Source of the DNA: Aphis gossypii
Taxonomy: Eukaryota; Arthropoda; Insecta; Hemiptera; Aphididae
NCBI RefSeq assembly: GCF_020184175.1
Contig: NC_065533.1
Coordinates: 42,012,351-42,076,350, forward strand
Length of the DNA stretch: 64,000 nt
Direction: 5' to 3'
Under the pieces are notes generated by a model that made no database searches, was not told the DNA's origin, and worked only from the letters and a program-made list of their open reading frames with translations. A program made the position numbers and the translations under genes. Numbering within the stretch: the stretch's first letter is position 1; every line of letters begins with the position of its first letter. Below, piece after piece: positions 27,660 to 40,045 of the stretch.

Positions 27660-30600
27660 TGTACCCATCTGAAATATTATTTTAAAAGATAACGCAATAG
27701 CGAAAATAATATAGCACGAAATCGTCATATTATGGTTTAAAAGAATACGACTTATTGAAGGGGTTTACCGTAAAAATATCTATTACAAAATTTTTAGAAG
27801 AGAATTTAGAACCGTAAGAAGCCAGATTATTGATATCATATTCCAATCGCCCAATAGATATTTCATGATTAATAAACAATTTATTTTTTATCGTTTATTT
27901 ATTTATTTACCTAGGTACCTGTCTAAATAATAAAATTATCAAAAATCGGAAATTTAAGCGTGAAAAATATATTTTATTATTACAATACACCTAATAGGTG
28001 TAATAACTTTAATATCAATAGTGTAATAGTACAAAACACTCTCTACAACTCTTTAGTAAGATCAAATCTCGAATTTTCCTCACTCGTCCGGTCGTGTGAT
28101 TTTTCAACTTACAATAGTGTCATAATGATCTAGACAATATTCAATATATATTTTTTTTAAATACCTAGCTCATAGCTCATATTATTATGTCAAGTTTTTC
28201 TTCTCCTAATTACTTCCAACTTCCCAGATTCCTTAGGACTTCATTATCTCGATACAAGGCGTAAATTAGCTGATAATAAAATGTTCATTTATTACAATTT
28301 ATTACAAATGGTCTAGTTACTTGTCCTGAGATCTTAGCCCTAATTAATTTTCGTTATTCCTCTTAAACACACTAGGTAGTAATTTAAATTTATTTAACAT
28401 TCTATTTTACAAAACAAACAAACACTGGTACAACATTTTTTATCTCTAGAGCTCCTCTTTTAGTCAATAAGTATTATTTCTACTACACTTGATTTTTTTA
28501 GTCAGTCTTTCAAAACTTATGTTTTAAATATTTTTAATAATTTATAAAGTTAACTATCTGTTCTTTAGACATTGATTTATATAACATTTTTAAATTTTAG
28601 TTATTTTTACTAACCACTATTATTTATTATTGTTAATGTAAGTACTTATTAGTTATTTCTCGTATTGATATTTTGGTAACTTAATCTATTGAATGTCTTG
28701 TAATAATTTTTCTATAGAATGTTATTCACTTTCTGTAATCAATAAGTTTTGTTAGACATTTTTCCATAAAAATAAATATATTTGATTTTCGTAATTGCTA
28801 TAGTTTTTTTTTTTTTATGATAATTATAATAAGTTTTCCTGTTTCTTTTTACAAACTGAAGAATAGCATCTACTGAAAATTAATAATAAAATAACTTATT
28901 AATTAGGTAGTTATGACAATTGTATATTATGACTTAAGACAAGATTTAATAGGAACCTATCTATGATTTTATTTGTTTTTAGTAGATTTCACTCATGAAT
29001 ACAGACTTACAGTATAAAAATAGAACTATTTATTTTCCTATTAATTTAAATACTTAAGTAAATAGGAACTTTTACAGTACCTAACTACCAATTATTTGCT
29101 AATGATAATTTCAATAAGAAAACTAAATACAACTTATTGACATTTTTTGACATACTCACCTAATTTTTTATTTTATTTTATTTTTATGCTTACTAATTTC
29201 TGTACACTGATGGTATAAAATGATGTATTTCAAATAGTTCTATAGTTAATAGAATTTTTTTTATGATTAGGTAGTTGTGTATTAGAACTAGAAATAAAAT
29301 TATTCATAATTCATATTATTAAATAGGTATTGGTTATGTATTAATTAATATTCTCTTTGTATGTTATTAAATTAATATAGGTAATTTGTAAATGTATTTA
29401 TTTATTTATAATTTATTGAAGTTTTAATTTTAAATATGATTACTTCAAAAATATATACATGTGAAAACCAGTGAGGTATATTAAGTTTTTATTAAAAATA
29501 ATAACCGGAGACTGGTTATTTTAAAAACTCCTATATAGGTATTACCCCCAACCTGGAGGACAAAGAAAAAATAAAGAGAAATGGAGAGGTGTAATGATGG
29601 CAGCGATGGCACTTAATGGGCGGATAAGCTGAGGAAAAAGAAGAAGATATAGGTATTACAATAAAAAACCTCTGAAAATTACCTTTATCTGTGCTTTAGC
29701 TGTTTTACATTTTTTATCCAATAATGTTTTTACAATTTTATCTACCTAAGACAGTACATATAAATTGAATTCTGGTCATCAGTCAAATTTACAAATTTCC
29801 TTTTATTGATTATTTTTAATATTTAATTGATATAATTTTGTTAGCTAATAAAGTAAGTACAGCTTTTTTTGAGAAAGAAAAGAAAAATTCATAACTTTAA
29901 TCAATTTATAATATAGCTTACAAAAAAGAAAATATTTTATTTATTTAAAACACAAATGTTTAATTATGTAAGTATCTAACCTTACTTAATGGAAAAAGGT
30001 TAGAAGTTGAAAAAAATAAAAATGGTTTCAAAAAAGTTATTGTTTTATGTAATACTGTGTTACATAAAAAGTAACAAAAATTTGAAAATAAATTATAAAA
30101 TTGTAAAAAACAACATAACATTTTAAAAATATCTAATTAATAATAATAAAACAAAAAATAAATATGTAATGGCCATAAGACCTAGAAAATGTGCAAAAAT
30201 GCAAAATGAAAGCTTTAAAATTGAATAAAATTGTAGTACCAAACTTAAATTTTGTGTAAAGAAAGCTATGTTTTACAATGAACAAAAAAATGATATGCAT
30301 TTTCATACAAATTCACTACCCTAGTAATTAGACATGGATAATTATTTTCTTAAAAACTATAATTAAACACATTTTATTATAATATTAAATAGTTTATTCA
30401 ACTTCATAGTTGATACTTAACAGTATTATTTTAACTCAATAATTTGTATTGACAAGATAATCAATATAAAAAAGAATTTATGTTAAGAGGTATTAAATAA
30501 ATCAAGTTATTACAATGCAATTTGCCAATTTAGTTCACCTTTAAATTTCCATACGTCCATGTCTACTCAAATCCTCCACTGGAATAGTTCAAAGTAACAC

Positions 30601-30975
30601 AATCTGTGTGTACATTTTTGACCATGATAATATGTATGTAAATCATTTTTATAATAATTTATGACACACATGGTTTGGTTAAATATCCTAATGAATATTT
30701 TTATTAAATATACAGTCACTATATTTTTTTTATCAATAATTTAATTTATATTTCAGTTCAATCTTTCACAATACTCAATAGTTAATGCATTAATAGTATA
30801 TTGTACCACTTTTACAATTCAGACTTATAGTTACGAATGATAATCAAAAAAATAACAATGAATTTGTTTAAAAAATTAGGTAGGTATTTTATAATTTATA
30901 ATTTAATACAAATAAATATAATATATTTTTACTTATAAACTTTTTATACATTCTTAAGCTTGACCATCCGCTACT
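27660..30975. other. AT-rich intergenic DNA between Contactin and xmas
   Basis: No gene is visible. A short less AT-rich piece near 29,545-29,650 (ACCTGGAGGACAAAG ... GGCGGATAAGCTGAGG) looks like a transposon or retroelement scrap but is too short to assign. Confidence 0.45.
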
Positions 30976-30979
30976 ACAT

Positions 30980-31380
30980 TTTAGATTCTGAACGGAGTGA
31001 TGAATGTATTGATTTTACAATGATGTATGTTTTTTTTTTTTTGTTTTTGTGTCTGTGTACAGCATAGCTAGTCGAAATAATGCTTCAATTTCAAACTTCG
31101 AGGGTGGTTTCCGATGGAAAAGTGAATATCCTTGGTGCATTATAGAGGTAAAAAGTAAACATTTTCCAACAGTTTTCAAAAAAATCGAGAAAAACAAAAA
31201 AAACATGACGGAAAAACGGGAATTTTTACGCAAAACCAGTTTTCGACCGAATCGTTTTTTTTTATATGGTTGTAATACAAAAACTAATCACTGTTTATAT
31301 ATCAATAAATTATAACCAAATTAAATTTTCACCAAATGTATTATATCCTAGACAAATCATCTTCGTTCAGAATCGTTTTT
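30980..31380. repeat. Dispersed repeat, copy 2
   Basis: This segment is collinear with 7,545-7,790: both begin with TTCTGAACG-AG, pass a T-rich tract and GTGTACAGCATA, then CTTCAATTTCAAACTTCG and TTTCAAAAAAATCGA. The open frames here (72 and 88 codons) coincide with the repeat and have partial counterparts in copy 1, so they are not independent genes. Confidence 0.65.
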
Positions 31381-31459
31381 CGTATACAATGATACCTATC
31401 ATTGCATTCAAATTTAACCTACCCTAGTCCGAGGTCCACCCCACCTCCTAATGTACAGT

Positions 31460-32446
31460 AGAACGGTACCCACTCGCCCGCTTTTTTAATTTTGTTTTAA
31501 AATATTAACATTAGAAAATTATAAATGTTTTTAATATTCTTGTTATACTGAAGATATGGTGAACAAATAGAAAAGCATGACTCATTGGTCAACATTTTAA
31601 TTTCATGCGAAAATATATTTTTTTCATTGTTCAATCTTACAGTGGCATTTATTGAAAAAAAAATATTCTTTTTATACTCAGCAATTATATTAATATATAG
31701 TTGTGAATTTACTCTTTACAATTTTTGATTGAAAATTATGCTTCAATTGCTTAAAGTTTAATAAAATATATAAAAGTAATCAAATAAACATTTAATGTTA
31801 AAAACATTGGTGAATTTTTTCAAAACCTTATTACCTAAGAAAAATGTTTACTGGCATGTACATTGTTTTTAAAACTGATTGCAAAATGTTGGTACAAAGA
31901 GGTTTGCAATCTCTGTAATATAGTATACACATGTCAATAAAAAAAAAATATACAGACAACTTTAACAACAGAAATACCTATAAATAAAATTATGTATAAA
32001 AATTACACACATAAAAAAATTAAAAATTGTAATAAGTCTTGTTGATATTACATATAATATATTAGTAACTATAACTATTATATTAAGTGTTAAACAATTG
32101 GTACTTATTATAATACATTATGCTACTCAACAAATGGGTACAAATTAATAATAATTTACAATCTTAGTTATAAAAAAACAATATTTTAATGTCACAACGT
32201 AAATCTATACTTAAGCAAAAAAAGTTCTGTCAGTTTAAATGACGAAAAAAAAATTTTAATTAACTATTTTATATTTACAAAAATACTTGTAATTATACAT
32301 ATCTTAACAGTTAATACTAGATATTTAGTATTTAAAAACATGTAAATATAAATTTAGAAATATATATATTACTTAGTTATAAAAAATTATCAATTAATAA
32401 TAGTTAATAGTTCAGTATATTTTCAACTAATAAAAACTTAATACAT
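31460..32446 (-). other. 3' flank of xmas
   Basis: AT-rich DNA downstream of the xmas stop codon. It would hold the 3' untranslated region, and no other gene is visible. Confidence 0.4.
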
Positions 32447-35400
32447 TTATTGATGGTCTGAAAATATCATATTTAGTACATCTTTGATTGGGTCACCATT
32501 ATAAAATATTGTGAAGTCATTCTGTGCAATAGAACACTTTTCTAATAAACCTTCAATCCACATTTCAATTGGCTCATACCAACTAGCATTTAATAAACAG
32601 TGTTCTAAATCGGCTTGTCTATGCAACTGAAGCATTTGCAATATGTCTAAACACCAAGATCTACGGTTTGAAAGTGTACACATATTTTTCACGTAGTCCA
32701 TTAAATCATTTATATTTTTAGGAGGCCATGATTCATACGGTAATAAGTGTGCAATATTTAATAAATCTTCAAAATATTTTTGATTAAAGTTTGAATATTC
32801 TTTTGAAAATTCTTCTGGATTTTGAGTGTAATATGGAACCAAATCGGGTGCCAAGTCTGTTAATATTTGATTTTTTTTTCCCAAACGTTGAATATAAGCA
32901 TCCAAGCATTGATTGTATTTTTCAATAATAGTATTTGGATTATCGTCAGATAATACACTACGTACTTTTACGAAGAATTGTTGAGAAAAATTGAGTAAAT
33001 TATAATATAATTTTTCTGTACGCGTACCAGGGGTCAAGTCAACATAATGTTTGGAAAAAAATTCGATAGATTCCAGAATGGTTTTTGGTCCTTCCCATAT
33101 GTGAACAGAATAATTATTTATGTACTCGTTTTCCTTGTATCCATCTAAAACATATTCGTAATGTTTAATACCATTTTTATCTGATTTAGAAGAAAATATC
33201 ATGACTAAAGGTATAGCTGTTGGAGTTGACTGTAAAATTAAATCGACGCGTTTAAACAATGTTTCAATGTCTTCTTTATCCGTATTTGTGAAAATAAGAG
33301 CTGCATTTAAACCATTATTTGTCCAATTGAACTGCCCAATACAACTATGCACCGTTTTTATAAAATATGCATTATAATCAGTATGAATTGTCTGGATTTG
33401 ATTGTTACTAAATCCTAATTTACCATAAATAATGGTCAGCACCTTTTTTTCTATACAATAGGGTTCTGGTGTATCTCCATAGTTAACTGCTAATTTCCAA
33501 AATATCTTTTTTCCAACAGATTCATCATTTTTTATCTCTTTTACATTTTTAACGAATATATTAGCAATTTGAATACTAATATCACATTCTGTAGAATTAT
33601 TACTATTTAATGAATCAAATGGAATTTTGAATTGTCTCTTGGACTTTTCGTTTTTAATTGTATCTGGTAACGTCTCTTTTGGTGTGCCGTGTACCTGCAT
33701 AAATATTGACCATGGTATGCTGCATACAGGATCAATTTCAATTTTTCTTCTTCTACGTAGGACTTTTCGTAGCCAAATAAAGAAGTACTTTTCTGCTAAA
33801 ATGTACTGTTTATTTAACCATTCTTTTGGTTCTTCTTGAATTATTTCAACGACTTCATCGACAAAACTTATAGATTTTGTTGATGATGGAGACGAAGATA
33901 ATGATGAAATACACTCTGAATAAAATAAATCTCTCTGAGCAAACATTTCTTCAATATACATAGATTTCTTACGATTAACATAATCCTGCCATTTACAAAA
34001 ATATTTTTTGGTAAGATTAGTTTGATGTTCTATTACTTGTTTAGCATCTGGTTTTTCATTAATATTAATTTGAGGATGTGATTGCTGAATAGGACTTATA
34101 TTCATAGGACTTTGACATGGAGGTTTTATAAATACTGTTTGAGTAATTGGTATTGGAGGACTTGTTATATTACTTGTTTCAAGAGAACTTGATGATAGAT
34201 TTGATTGGTCTAATGGTAAGATATCTTGTGAAGTAGATAATTTGGGAGGTTGGTTCCATTCAAAATTGACAAATGATTTTTGAACTTGTGTAGGTAATGA
34301 AAACTTCGGTAAATTAAAAGTAAATGTAGGTATTTCAACAACTGGAGTTTGTATTGGAGTAGTCGAGAATAATTGACTGTTTGTATCGTCATCTTTTGGA
34401 TTTGATGGAGTAAAACTGTCTACTACCATCTGAGAATCTGATATTTCAGTATTCAGATCTTTGTTTACTTCATTATTAGTATAATCATGAAAACGATCAT
34501 TATGATCAAAACTTGAATGAACTGGGCTTACTATGACATCAGGCATGTTTTCTATTCTGGATATTAAATATGTTAAATTTTGTCTTTTCTCAGAAATTAT
34601 AAATTCTTGTTTTTGTCTTCTAAGCTCAGGCGCACGTATGGCTATATTACGCGAAAGGTCCACATGAGTTTCATTAAACTGTAATTGAATATCAGAAAAA
34701 AACTCTTGAGCTAAGTCTCTATCATCAAAACATAATTTTTCCATAAAATGTTCCATTTCAAGCTTATAAACTCTTTTCACAGTAGTATATGACATATTCA
34801 TCATTTTTATGTTATTATATCTAACGCTTGGAATAACTCTTTGTAATATACAACAATTCATGAAAGTTGTATTTCTTAGTAAATTGAAGAACTCCTTACA
34901 ATCACTTGATTCTAAATAGATTGTATGAGCTTTAATACAAAATCTCACTTGAGGTGTTTGTTTTATATGAATTGGTAATAAATCATATGCTGTATGAAAT
35001 TGTGGATTTCCTAAATGCATAAGCAACTCATATGATACAAACTCTGGTTCATTTGGACATGGTTGTTCTGAATCTCTATACATAGGCATCAACATTTGAA
35101 TGCAATTGTTTAAGTTTTCTGTGTTTAACTTGATATCAAAACCTGTATAGCCAAGCATTAAATCATAACAAGCAATATGAAAACGGCCAATTTGTTCTAG
35201 TATTGTTATAACTTCTGAGTTCTGTAAATGTTGTTGAACAATATCTTTCCGTATTGCACGCAAACGATCCCAACAAAAATCATACCAACTAGCTAAATCT
35301 TGTTCAATGTTACATTCAATTGGGTATACTATATTTTTAAGCATATAATGCATAGTTTTAACAAGTATAGGCGTTGGTCTCAATTCTTGAGATAATGGAT

Positions 35401-35869
35401 TAGCTTGGTCAGCAGAACTTCTAGCATATTGTTTTACCATCATTTCAAAAACTGGTTCTAATTTTGTGTCAATTATTTTACATTCAAATGGTGAAACCAT
35501 ATTACCATGTATACGAAGTAGACGTTCTTTTTCTGGGCACATATCTTGACAAGTACCTACCATTGGTTTAATTTCATCAACATTAACTTCTTTAGTTGGT
35601 AATGTAGTAGATGAACGTAATATTTTATCCCTAATCTCCAATACCTGTAATTTTTTATAAATAGTTGTAGCTGGAATTCTTTCATAATTGTGTTCAGTAA
35701 TTTCAGTATTTTCAAACTGAGTATCAATTTGTACTTGAAAATGTTGATCATCATTATGTTGATATAAACGCTGTGATTTAAAAGGTGGTTCATCTTTGAA
35801 AGCTCTATCTTCATCATATGTAGTTCTCTTCATACGTGAATAAGTACCATTAAATTTACCATCACTCAT
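32447..35869 (-). CDS. xmas: SAC3/GANP-domain protein, TREX-2 mRNA-export scaffold (xmas/MCM3AP)
   Basis: One uninterrupted frame encodes 1,140 aa. The SAC3/GANP domain starts near residue 103 with VGTCQDMCPEKERLLR, the family signature, and continues through the helical region (YDFCWDRLRAIRKDIVQQH; LNNCIQMLMPMY) to about residue 390. A Ser/Pro/Thr-rich stretch (about 450-600) follows, then two helical segments with KYFCKWQDYVNRKK and KYFFIWLRKVLRRRRK (about 615-715). These resemble the CID region of Sac3/GANP that binds centrin and ENY2/Sus1. The C-terminal part (about 760-1140) matches the general layout of the insect protein. Known family role: scaffold of TREX-2, which couples transcription to mRNA export at nuclear pores. 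The vertebrate protein is longer and has N-terminal FG and RNA-binding parts that are absent here. The start at 35,869 is the first ATG of the frame. The stop codon overlaps AATAAA. Confidence 0.93.
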   Translation of the reverse strand: MSDGKFNGTYSRMKRTTYDEDRAFKDEPPFKSQRLYQHNDDQHFQVQIDTQFENTEITEHNYERIPATTIYKKLQVLEIRDKILRSSTTLPTKEVNVDEIKPMVGTCQDMCPEKERLLRIHGNMVSPFECKIIDTKLEPVFEMMVKQYARSSADQANPLSQELRPTPILVKTMHYMLKNIVYPIECNIEQDLASWYDFCWDRLRAIRKDIVQQHLQNSEVITILEQIGRFHIACYDLMLGYTGFDIKLNTENLNNCIQMLMPMYRDSEQPCPNEPEFVSYELLMHLGNPQFHTAYDLLPIHIKQTPQVRFCIKAHTIYLESSDCKEFFNLLRNTTFMNCCILQRVIPSVRYNNIKMMNMSYTTVKRVYKLEMEHFMEKLCFDDRDLAQEFFSDIQLQFNETHVDLSRNIAIRAPELRRQKQEFIISEKRQNLTYLISRIENMPDVIVSPVHSSFDHNDRFHDYTNNEVNKDLNTEISDSQMVVDSFTPSNPKDDDTNSQLFSTTPIQTPVVEIPTFTFNLPKFSLPTQVQKSFVNFEWNQPPKLSTSQDILPLDQSNLSSSSLETSNITSPPIPITQTVFIKPPCQSPMNISPIQQSHPQININEKPDAKQVIEHQTNLTKKYFCKWQDYVNRKKSMYIEEMFAQRDLFYSECISSLSSSPSSTKSISFVDEVVEIIQEEPKEWLNKQYILAEKYFFIWLRKVLRRRRKIEIDPVCSIPWSIFMQVHGTPKETLPDTIKNEKSKRQFKIPFDSLNSNNSTECDISIQIANIFVKNVKEIKNDESVGKKIFWKLAVNYGDTPEPYCIEKKVLTIIYGKLGFSNNQIQTIHTDYNAYFIKTVHSCIGQFNWTNNGLNAALIFTNTDKEDIETLFKRVDLILQSTPTAIPLVMIFSSKSDKNGIKHYEYVLDGYKENEYINNYSVHIWEGPKTILESIEFFSKHYVDLTPGTRTEKLYYNLLNFSQQFFVKVRSVLSDDNPNTIIEKYNQCLDAYIQRLGKKNQILTDLAPDLVPYYTQNPEEFSKEYSNFNQKYFEDLLNIAHLLPYESWPPKNINDLMDYVKNMCTLSNRRSWCLDILQMLQLHRQADLEHCLLNASWYEPIEMWIEGLLEKCSIAQNDFTIFYNGDPIKDVLNMIFSDHQ

Positions 35870-36024
35870 TTTATTAGTACAACATTGAATTCTATGTAAA
35901 ATGTTATGTATAATATATATATATATATAGTACTTAAATATAAATTATGTTGGTATAGTTTTGATCTGTGTTAGAGCTGACTGTTTTCATTTCCATAGAA
36001 TTACCATTATCTAAAATTTCATAG
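35870..36024 (-). other. Putative 5' UTR part of xmas exon 2
   Basis: A good acceptor (TTTTTTCAG|CTATG) lies at 36,025/36,024, 155 bases upstream of the xmas start codon and on the same strand. An open frame after the acceptor (YEILDNGNSMEMK...) ends about 90 bases later, so the segment is either leader or the end of another transcript. I favour a leader joined to the exon near 40.05-40.35 kb. Confidence 0.4.
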
Positions 36025-36499
36025 CTGAAAAAATAAATAAAATAGTTAAAATAATGTAAATATTTAAAGTATATCTATTTGTAATATTGGTAGGACAAAA
36101 TAGAAAAATATTATTATACAACTTTTTTTGCAAAATTTAAACTAAATAGTTAATATTTATTAAATAAACTAAGAAACTGGTTATTTAAACATGCTTTACC
36201 TGAGCATACTTATTTATTTAAAAATGAAAAAAAAATGGCTGTAAGATATCAAAAGAACGCATCACTGTCTTATGTTTTACGAGTATATCAGATAAAAACA
36301 AACACTTTTAGACTATAGGGAAAAGTAAAAATTCCCATTGTTTTAAATCTGTAAAATGCTTACCAGTTAATTATTACCTCAACACAAATGCTTGGATGAT
36401 CAGTTATTTTTAATGAATGGTTGGTTAATAAAGTAGAATAAACAACTAAATAATTAAATCATTTTACTTATTGACAACTGTCCTGCATATGTGGCTAAT

Positions 36500-37130
36500 A
36501 TATCTTTAAAACATATTAAAATCTTTTTTACCAGCAAATACAACATTGTGAATACAACCATGTGATCAAGGAATAATGAAATCTTAAAATCATATAATTG
36601 CAAACAAATGTGGACAAGAATAATAGGCCATATAGAAAATGCAAATCATTAACAATTGGCTGCCAATGAATTAGCAAAACAAACCAACCTCTTAGATGCA
36701 TTACATTATAATAACAATGGCTTGGGACTAAGTGACAGATACAATAACATGAAATTGTTTTAAATATGGAAGTTTTGAAAAAGGTATTGAGGAGGAGAAA
36801 GAAGAATAATATGAAGAAATAGACTTAGATTTTGAAAATTGATGAAAATATACCTACTACATCAAACTTTACCAAACAAGATATTTTACAAACTTTATTA
36901 CCAAAAAATGAACCTAGAGAAATTGAAAATGAAGAGATTGAACTCTAGGCACAAACGAATACCGAAAAACCTCTTCATTCCACTTCACCAAGTTCATTTG
37001 AAATAAGAGAGGTCCTATGAGTATTACAAAGAGGAATGCAACATCACTCATCAAATTTTGAACTACATTACAAGTATAACAATTTTATCAATGATCTTTT
37101 AACAATACAAAAATAATAGTCAACGAGTGT
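36500..37130 (+). pseudogene. Decayed coding-like relic, probably a transposase
   Basis: Several overlapping short frames read like degraded protein: QLAANELAKQTNLLDALHY near 36,660, ILQTLLPKNEPREIENEEIE near 36,895, and SSNFELHYKYNNFINDLL near 37,050. They are interrupted by stops and shifts. The order and composition recall the C-terminal end of DDE transposases, but no catalytic motif is preserved, so the class is a guess. Confidence 0.3.
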
Positions 37131-37489
37131 ATGTTATAATGAGTTAAGATAAATTAAAATTATTAAAAGAAAAAAATATACAATTGCATCATAATCCCCT
37201 AAAATTATGATCAAGACTTTGGAGTAATAGCATTTGAATAATTGTTTTTATACATATTCTCAGACATTTTTTTCAACATTAATAAACATAATGATATTTT
37301 TTTTTTGTAGTTAAAAAAAAAAATATTAATACATTTTTTTTAATTTAATAATACATTCAAATTTTAATAATAACTTTTACCTAACTACAAAAGTGCTTTA
37401 AAAATATAATAATATTTTACTTTAAAGGATAAGGTAAAAATATGTAAACATATATCCAAATTTTGTTAATCATTATACTTTATGGTAGT

Positions 37490-38819
37490 CAGAAAATATC
37501 CCTAGGAAAAATAATCCACAGAAAAAAAGCCATGGGAAAAATAAACTGCGGAAAAAATGTCAAATTAAAATAAATAAATATAATATAACAATTAAAATTA
37601 AAGTATTAAATAATAAATTAAGTATTACTTAAAATTTTTAACATATTTGGTCATATTGTATACATATATATACCTATATATTATATGATATATATCAAAT
37701 ATAAAATTATTAATAGGTACACAGGTTGTAGGTATGTTATTATTAATTATACAAGCAAAAATAATTTATGGGAAACTATTTAAAAAATAATTATAATGAA
37801 ATATATAAAAAAAAATAAAAATTAAAGTATTAAATAACTATTTTTTTCGGTATGTTTTAAAACGTACATGTAGCCCTCAAAACACAATTTGGGTTAATGA
37901 TAAACATTGTACGCTAAAATATAAAATGAAGTCAGACTGAGAGTATAGATGTGTGAGACTGAAAGTATAGTTTATAAAACAGTTAGGTACATCTTAACAT
38001 AAGAAAGAGAATTTCCTTCAGAATAAAATGACAGAAAATGCCATAAATTGAACAAAAATAACATATTTTGTTGAGTATTTTGTGGATATTATCTTAAAAT
38101 CAATTGATTTATATCTAACACCTAGATATATAAGTAGAATAATTAGGATGTTAATGACCAAAAAAACACGTAAAAATGCCCTAAAAACTTCAAAAAATGA
38201 TCTAAAAAATCAAAATAAGTGAAAAAAATTATTTATAAATAATAATTTTTATTAGAGGTATGAGTATGATAATGGGTGTAATAGTAATTTAAAATATGAA
38301 TTTTAATATTAATAAACAATAGTATACACTTACATTTTAAGCATTATTTAAAATTATTAAAAATAAATTAAAAAGTAAAATATAAATAAAAAAAAAATGA
38401 AGCGTGTATAATCGGAATATGTCTGAGAGAGTACTTATTTTATCAATGTATAACACCAAGAACTCCACAATAATAATATTAAAATGATTTTTTTAATGTT
38501 ATACAAATTTTCTTTAAAATCTAAAAAATATATAAATAAATAAAAATGCATTTACCCATAGCTTAAAATTATTTAACAAGCAAAAAACATCAAAATAAAA
38601 TTAGAATATTCTGCATCCAGGGAGCATGAATCAAATTTTTAGCTAAAAATTTATGCTTAAGTCATCAACATGCTAATTATGTATAAGTATATTATAATAT
38701 GCGATAAATAGCCATTATTAAATATTTAATAATATAATTTACTACAATCAATACAACTATTTTTAATAATTAAATTGGATTTTTTCTGTGGCTTATTTTT
38801 CCCTGGATTTTTTTTCTAC
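37490..38819. mobile_element. Inverted-repeat element of about 1.3 kb
   Basis: The left arm (37,490-37,535) contains AGGAAAAATAATCCACAG. The right arm, read on the other strand (38,819-38,776), contains GGGAAAAATAAGCCACAG. About 40 bases align with few mismatches. A second, weaker copy of the arm motif follows the left arm (CATGGGAAAAATAAACTGCG). The interior is AT-rich without a coding frame, so it is non-autonomous. The superfamily is not recognised. Confidence 0.55.
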
Positions 38820-40045
38820 ACACAAATTGTATGTATGTTAATTTTATTATAAAATTAAAAAAATATCATTAATTTATTAAAAATAGTTTTGAGAAATACA
38901 TTTTATAAATAAATGATCCATTTAAAGTTATTTTATGAGAAATTTCTTTTCTTTTACTAAATAAAATAAGTTATTATAAAATATATGGCATATACTGCAC
39001 AGTGACAAGTTACATAGGTGTGCATTATAAAATAGTATTTTTAAAATTTTTTATTTTATAAAAATATACTGCAGTTTATTTAACATCAATGAATACTATG
39101 TGGTACAATGAACATGAGGAATATGAAAAAGACGATTCAGTAACAGAACCTCAAAATAGTAGTTTACCAGTTATTAGAATTTTAAGATGCTGTATTCTTT
39201 TAAAACAATGATGAATGTTTTGAATTAAGTAAAGTCAAACATATTGTTATTAATGAAATAGTAGATTGATGATTTTGAGTGGAATATTTTATAGTGAGTT
39301 TTTGAAATTTTATTTTTAAATCATTATGAAGAACAGTGTTTGTCACATATCATAGGACATATCTGGATGTATATGGAATGCAAGACTTATCTAGGACAAA
39401 TATTCGCTGGTTTAGCAGTAGGTACTCAATATTATAATACTAGTTTGATGATAAAAACAAATTTGGTAATTAAAACAAGTATTTTATTTTTAAGACTTTT
39501 TGCATTGTACGAAGTAAATGGAGATGACAATTTAGTGGTTTGGTATAGTTTTACCAGGCTAATATTTTATATAGTATAATACCTAAGTATTTTGACGATG
39601 GTTTTAATATAATTACGTAGTTTTTAGTTAACGTGGAGGAAGGAACTTTGTTTCTTTTTAGGATAAGTTTATACTACAACAGATTTTTCAATTTTATTCT
39701 CCAAGATAAAACTTGGAAATCAAATTAATCAGTAAACCCTCGAGTAGTATAACCTCATAGTGAAGTCAAACCATTGAAACATGATGATAGGAGGAAAAGT
39801 TAAAGAGACACATATTATATAGTCCACAACATTTAATAGCATCATAACTCAGGTTTATATGATTTTCATCTTATACAATCTATTTATATTATTTCTTAAG
39901 CAGTGTATAACACAATCGTTGTTCTGTGAAAAAACATGAAAAATATATAAATATATAAATTTATATTTGATCGGCTTTATCGAATTTCTCGATTTGAAAA
40001 CGCGGCTGTTGTGAACAAACAAACACTCGACATATAGTGACTCAC

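Larger units (their letters stand above)
36025..40045 (-). other. Putative first intron of xmas with transposon relics
   Basis: It is bounded by a strong donor AAAAAG|GTGAGTCAC at 40,046/40,045 and the acceptor at 36,025. It contains a decayed coding-like stretch (36,500-37,130, plus strand), a 1.3-kb inverted-repeat element (37,490-38,819) and a 79-codon frame at 39,340-39,579 with no recognisable domain. The intron model rests only on splice-site quality and on the CG-rich block at its far end. Confidence 0.35.

Noticed and set aside
33627..35817. Short frames overlapping xmas (33,627 plus; 34,210 and 35,557 minus)
   Set aside because: They lie in other frames inside the 1,140-codon xmas frame and have no independent evidence.
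39340..39579. 79-codon plus-strand frame as a gene
   Set aside because: No recognisable domain and no splice continuation; it lies in a region of decayed sequence.
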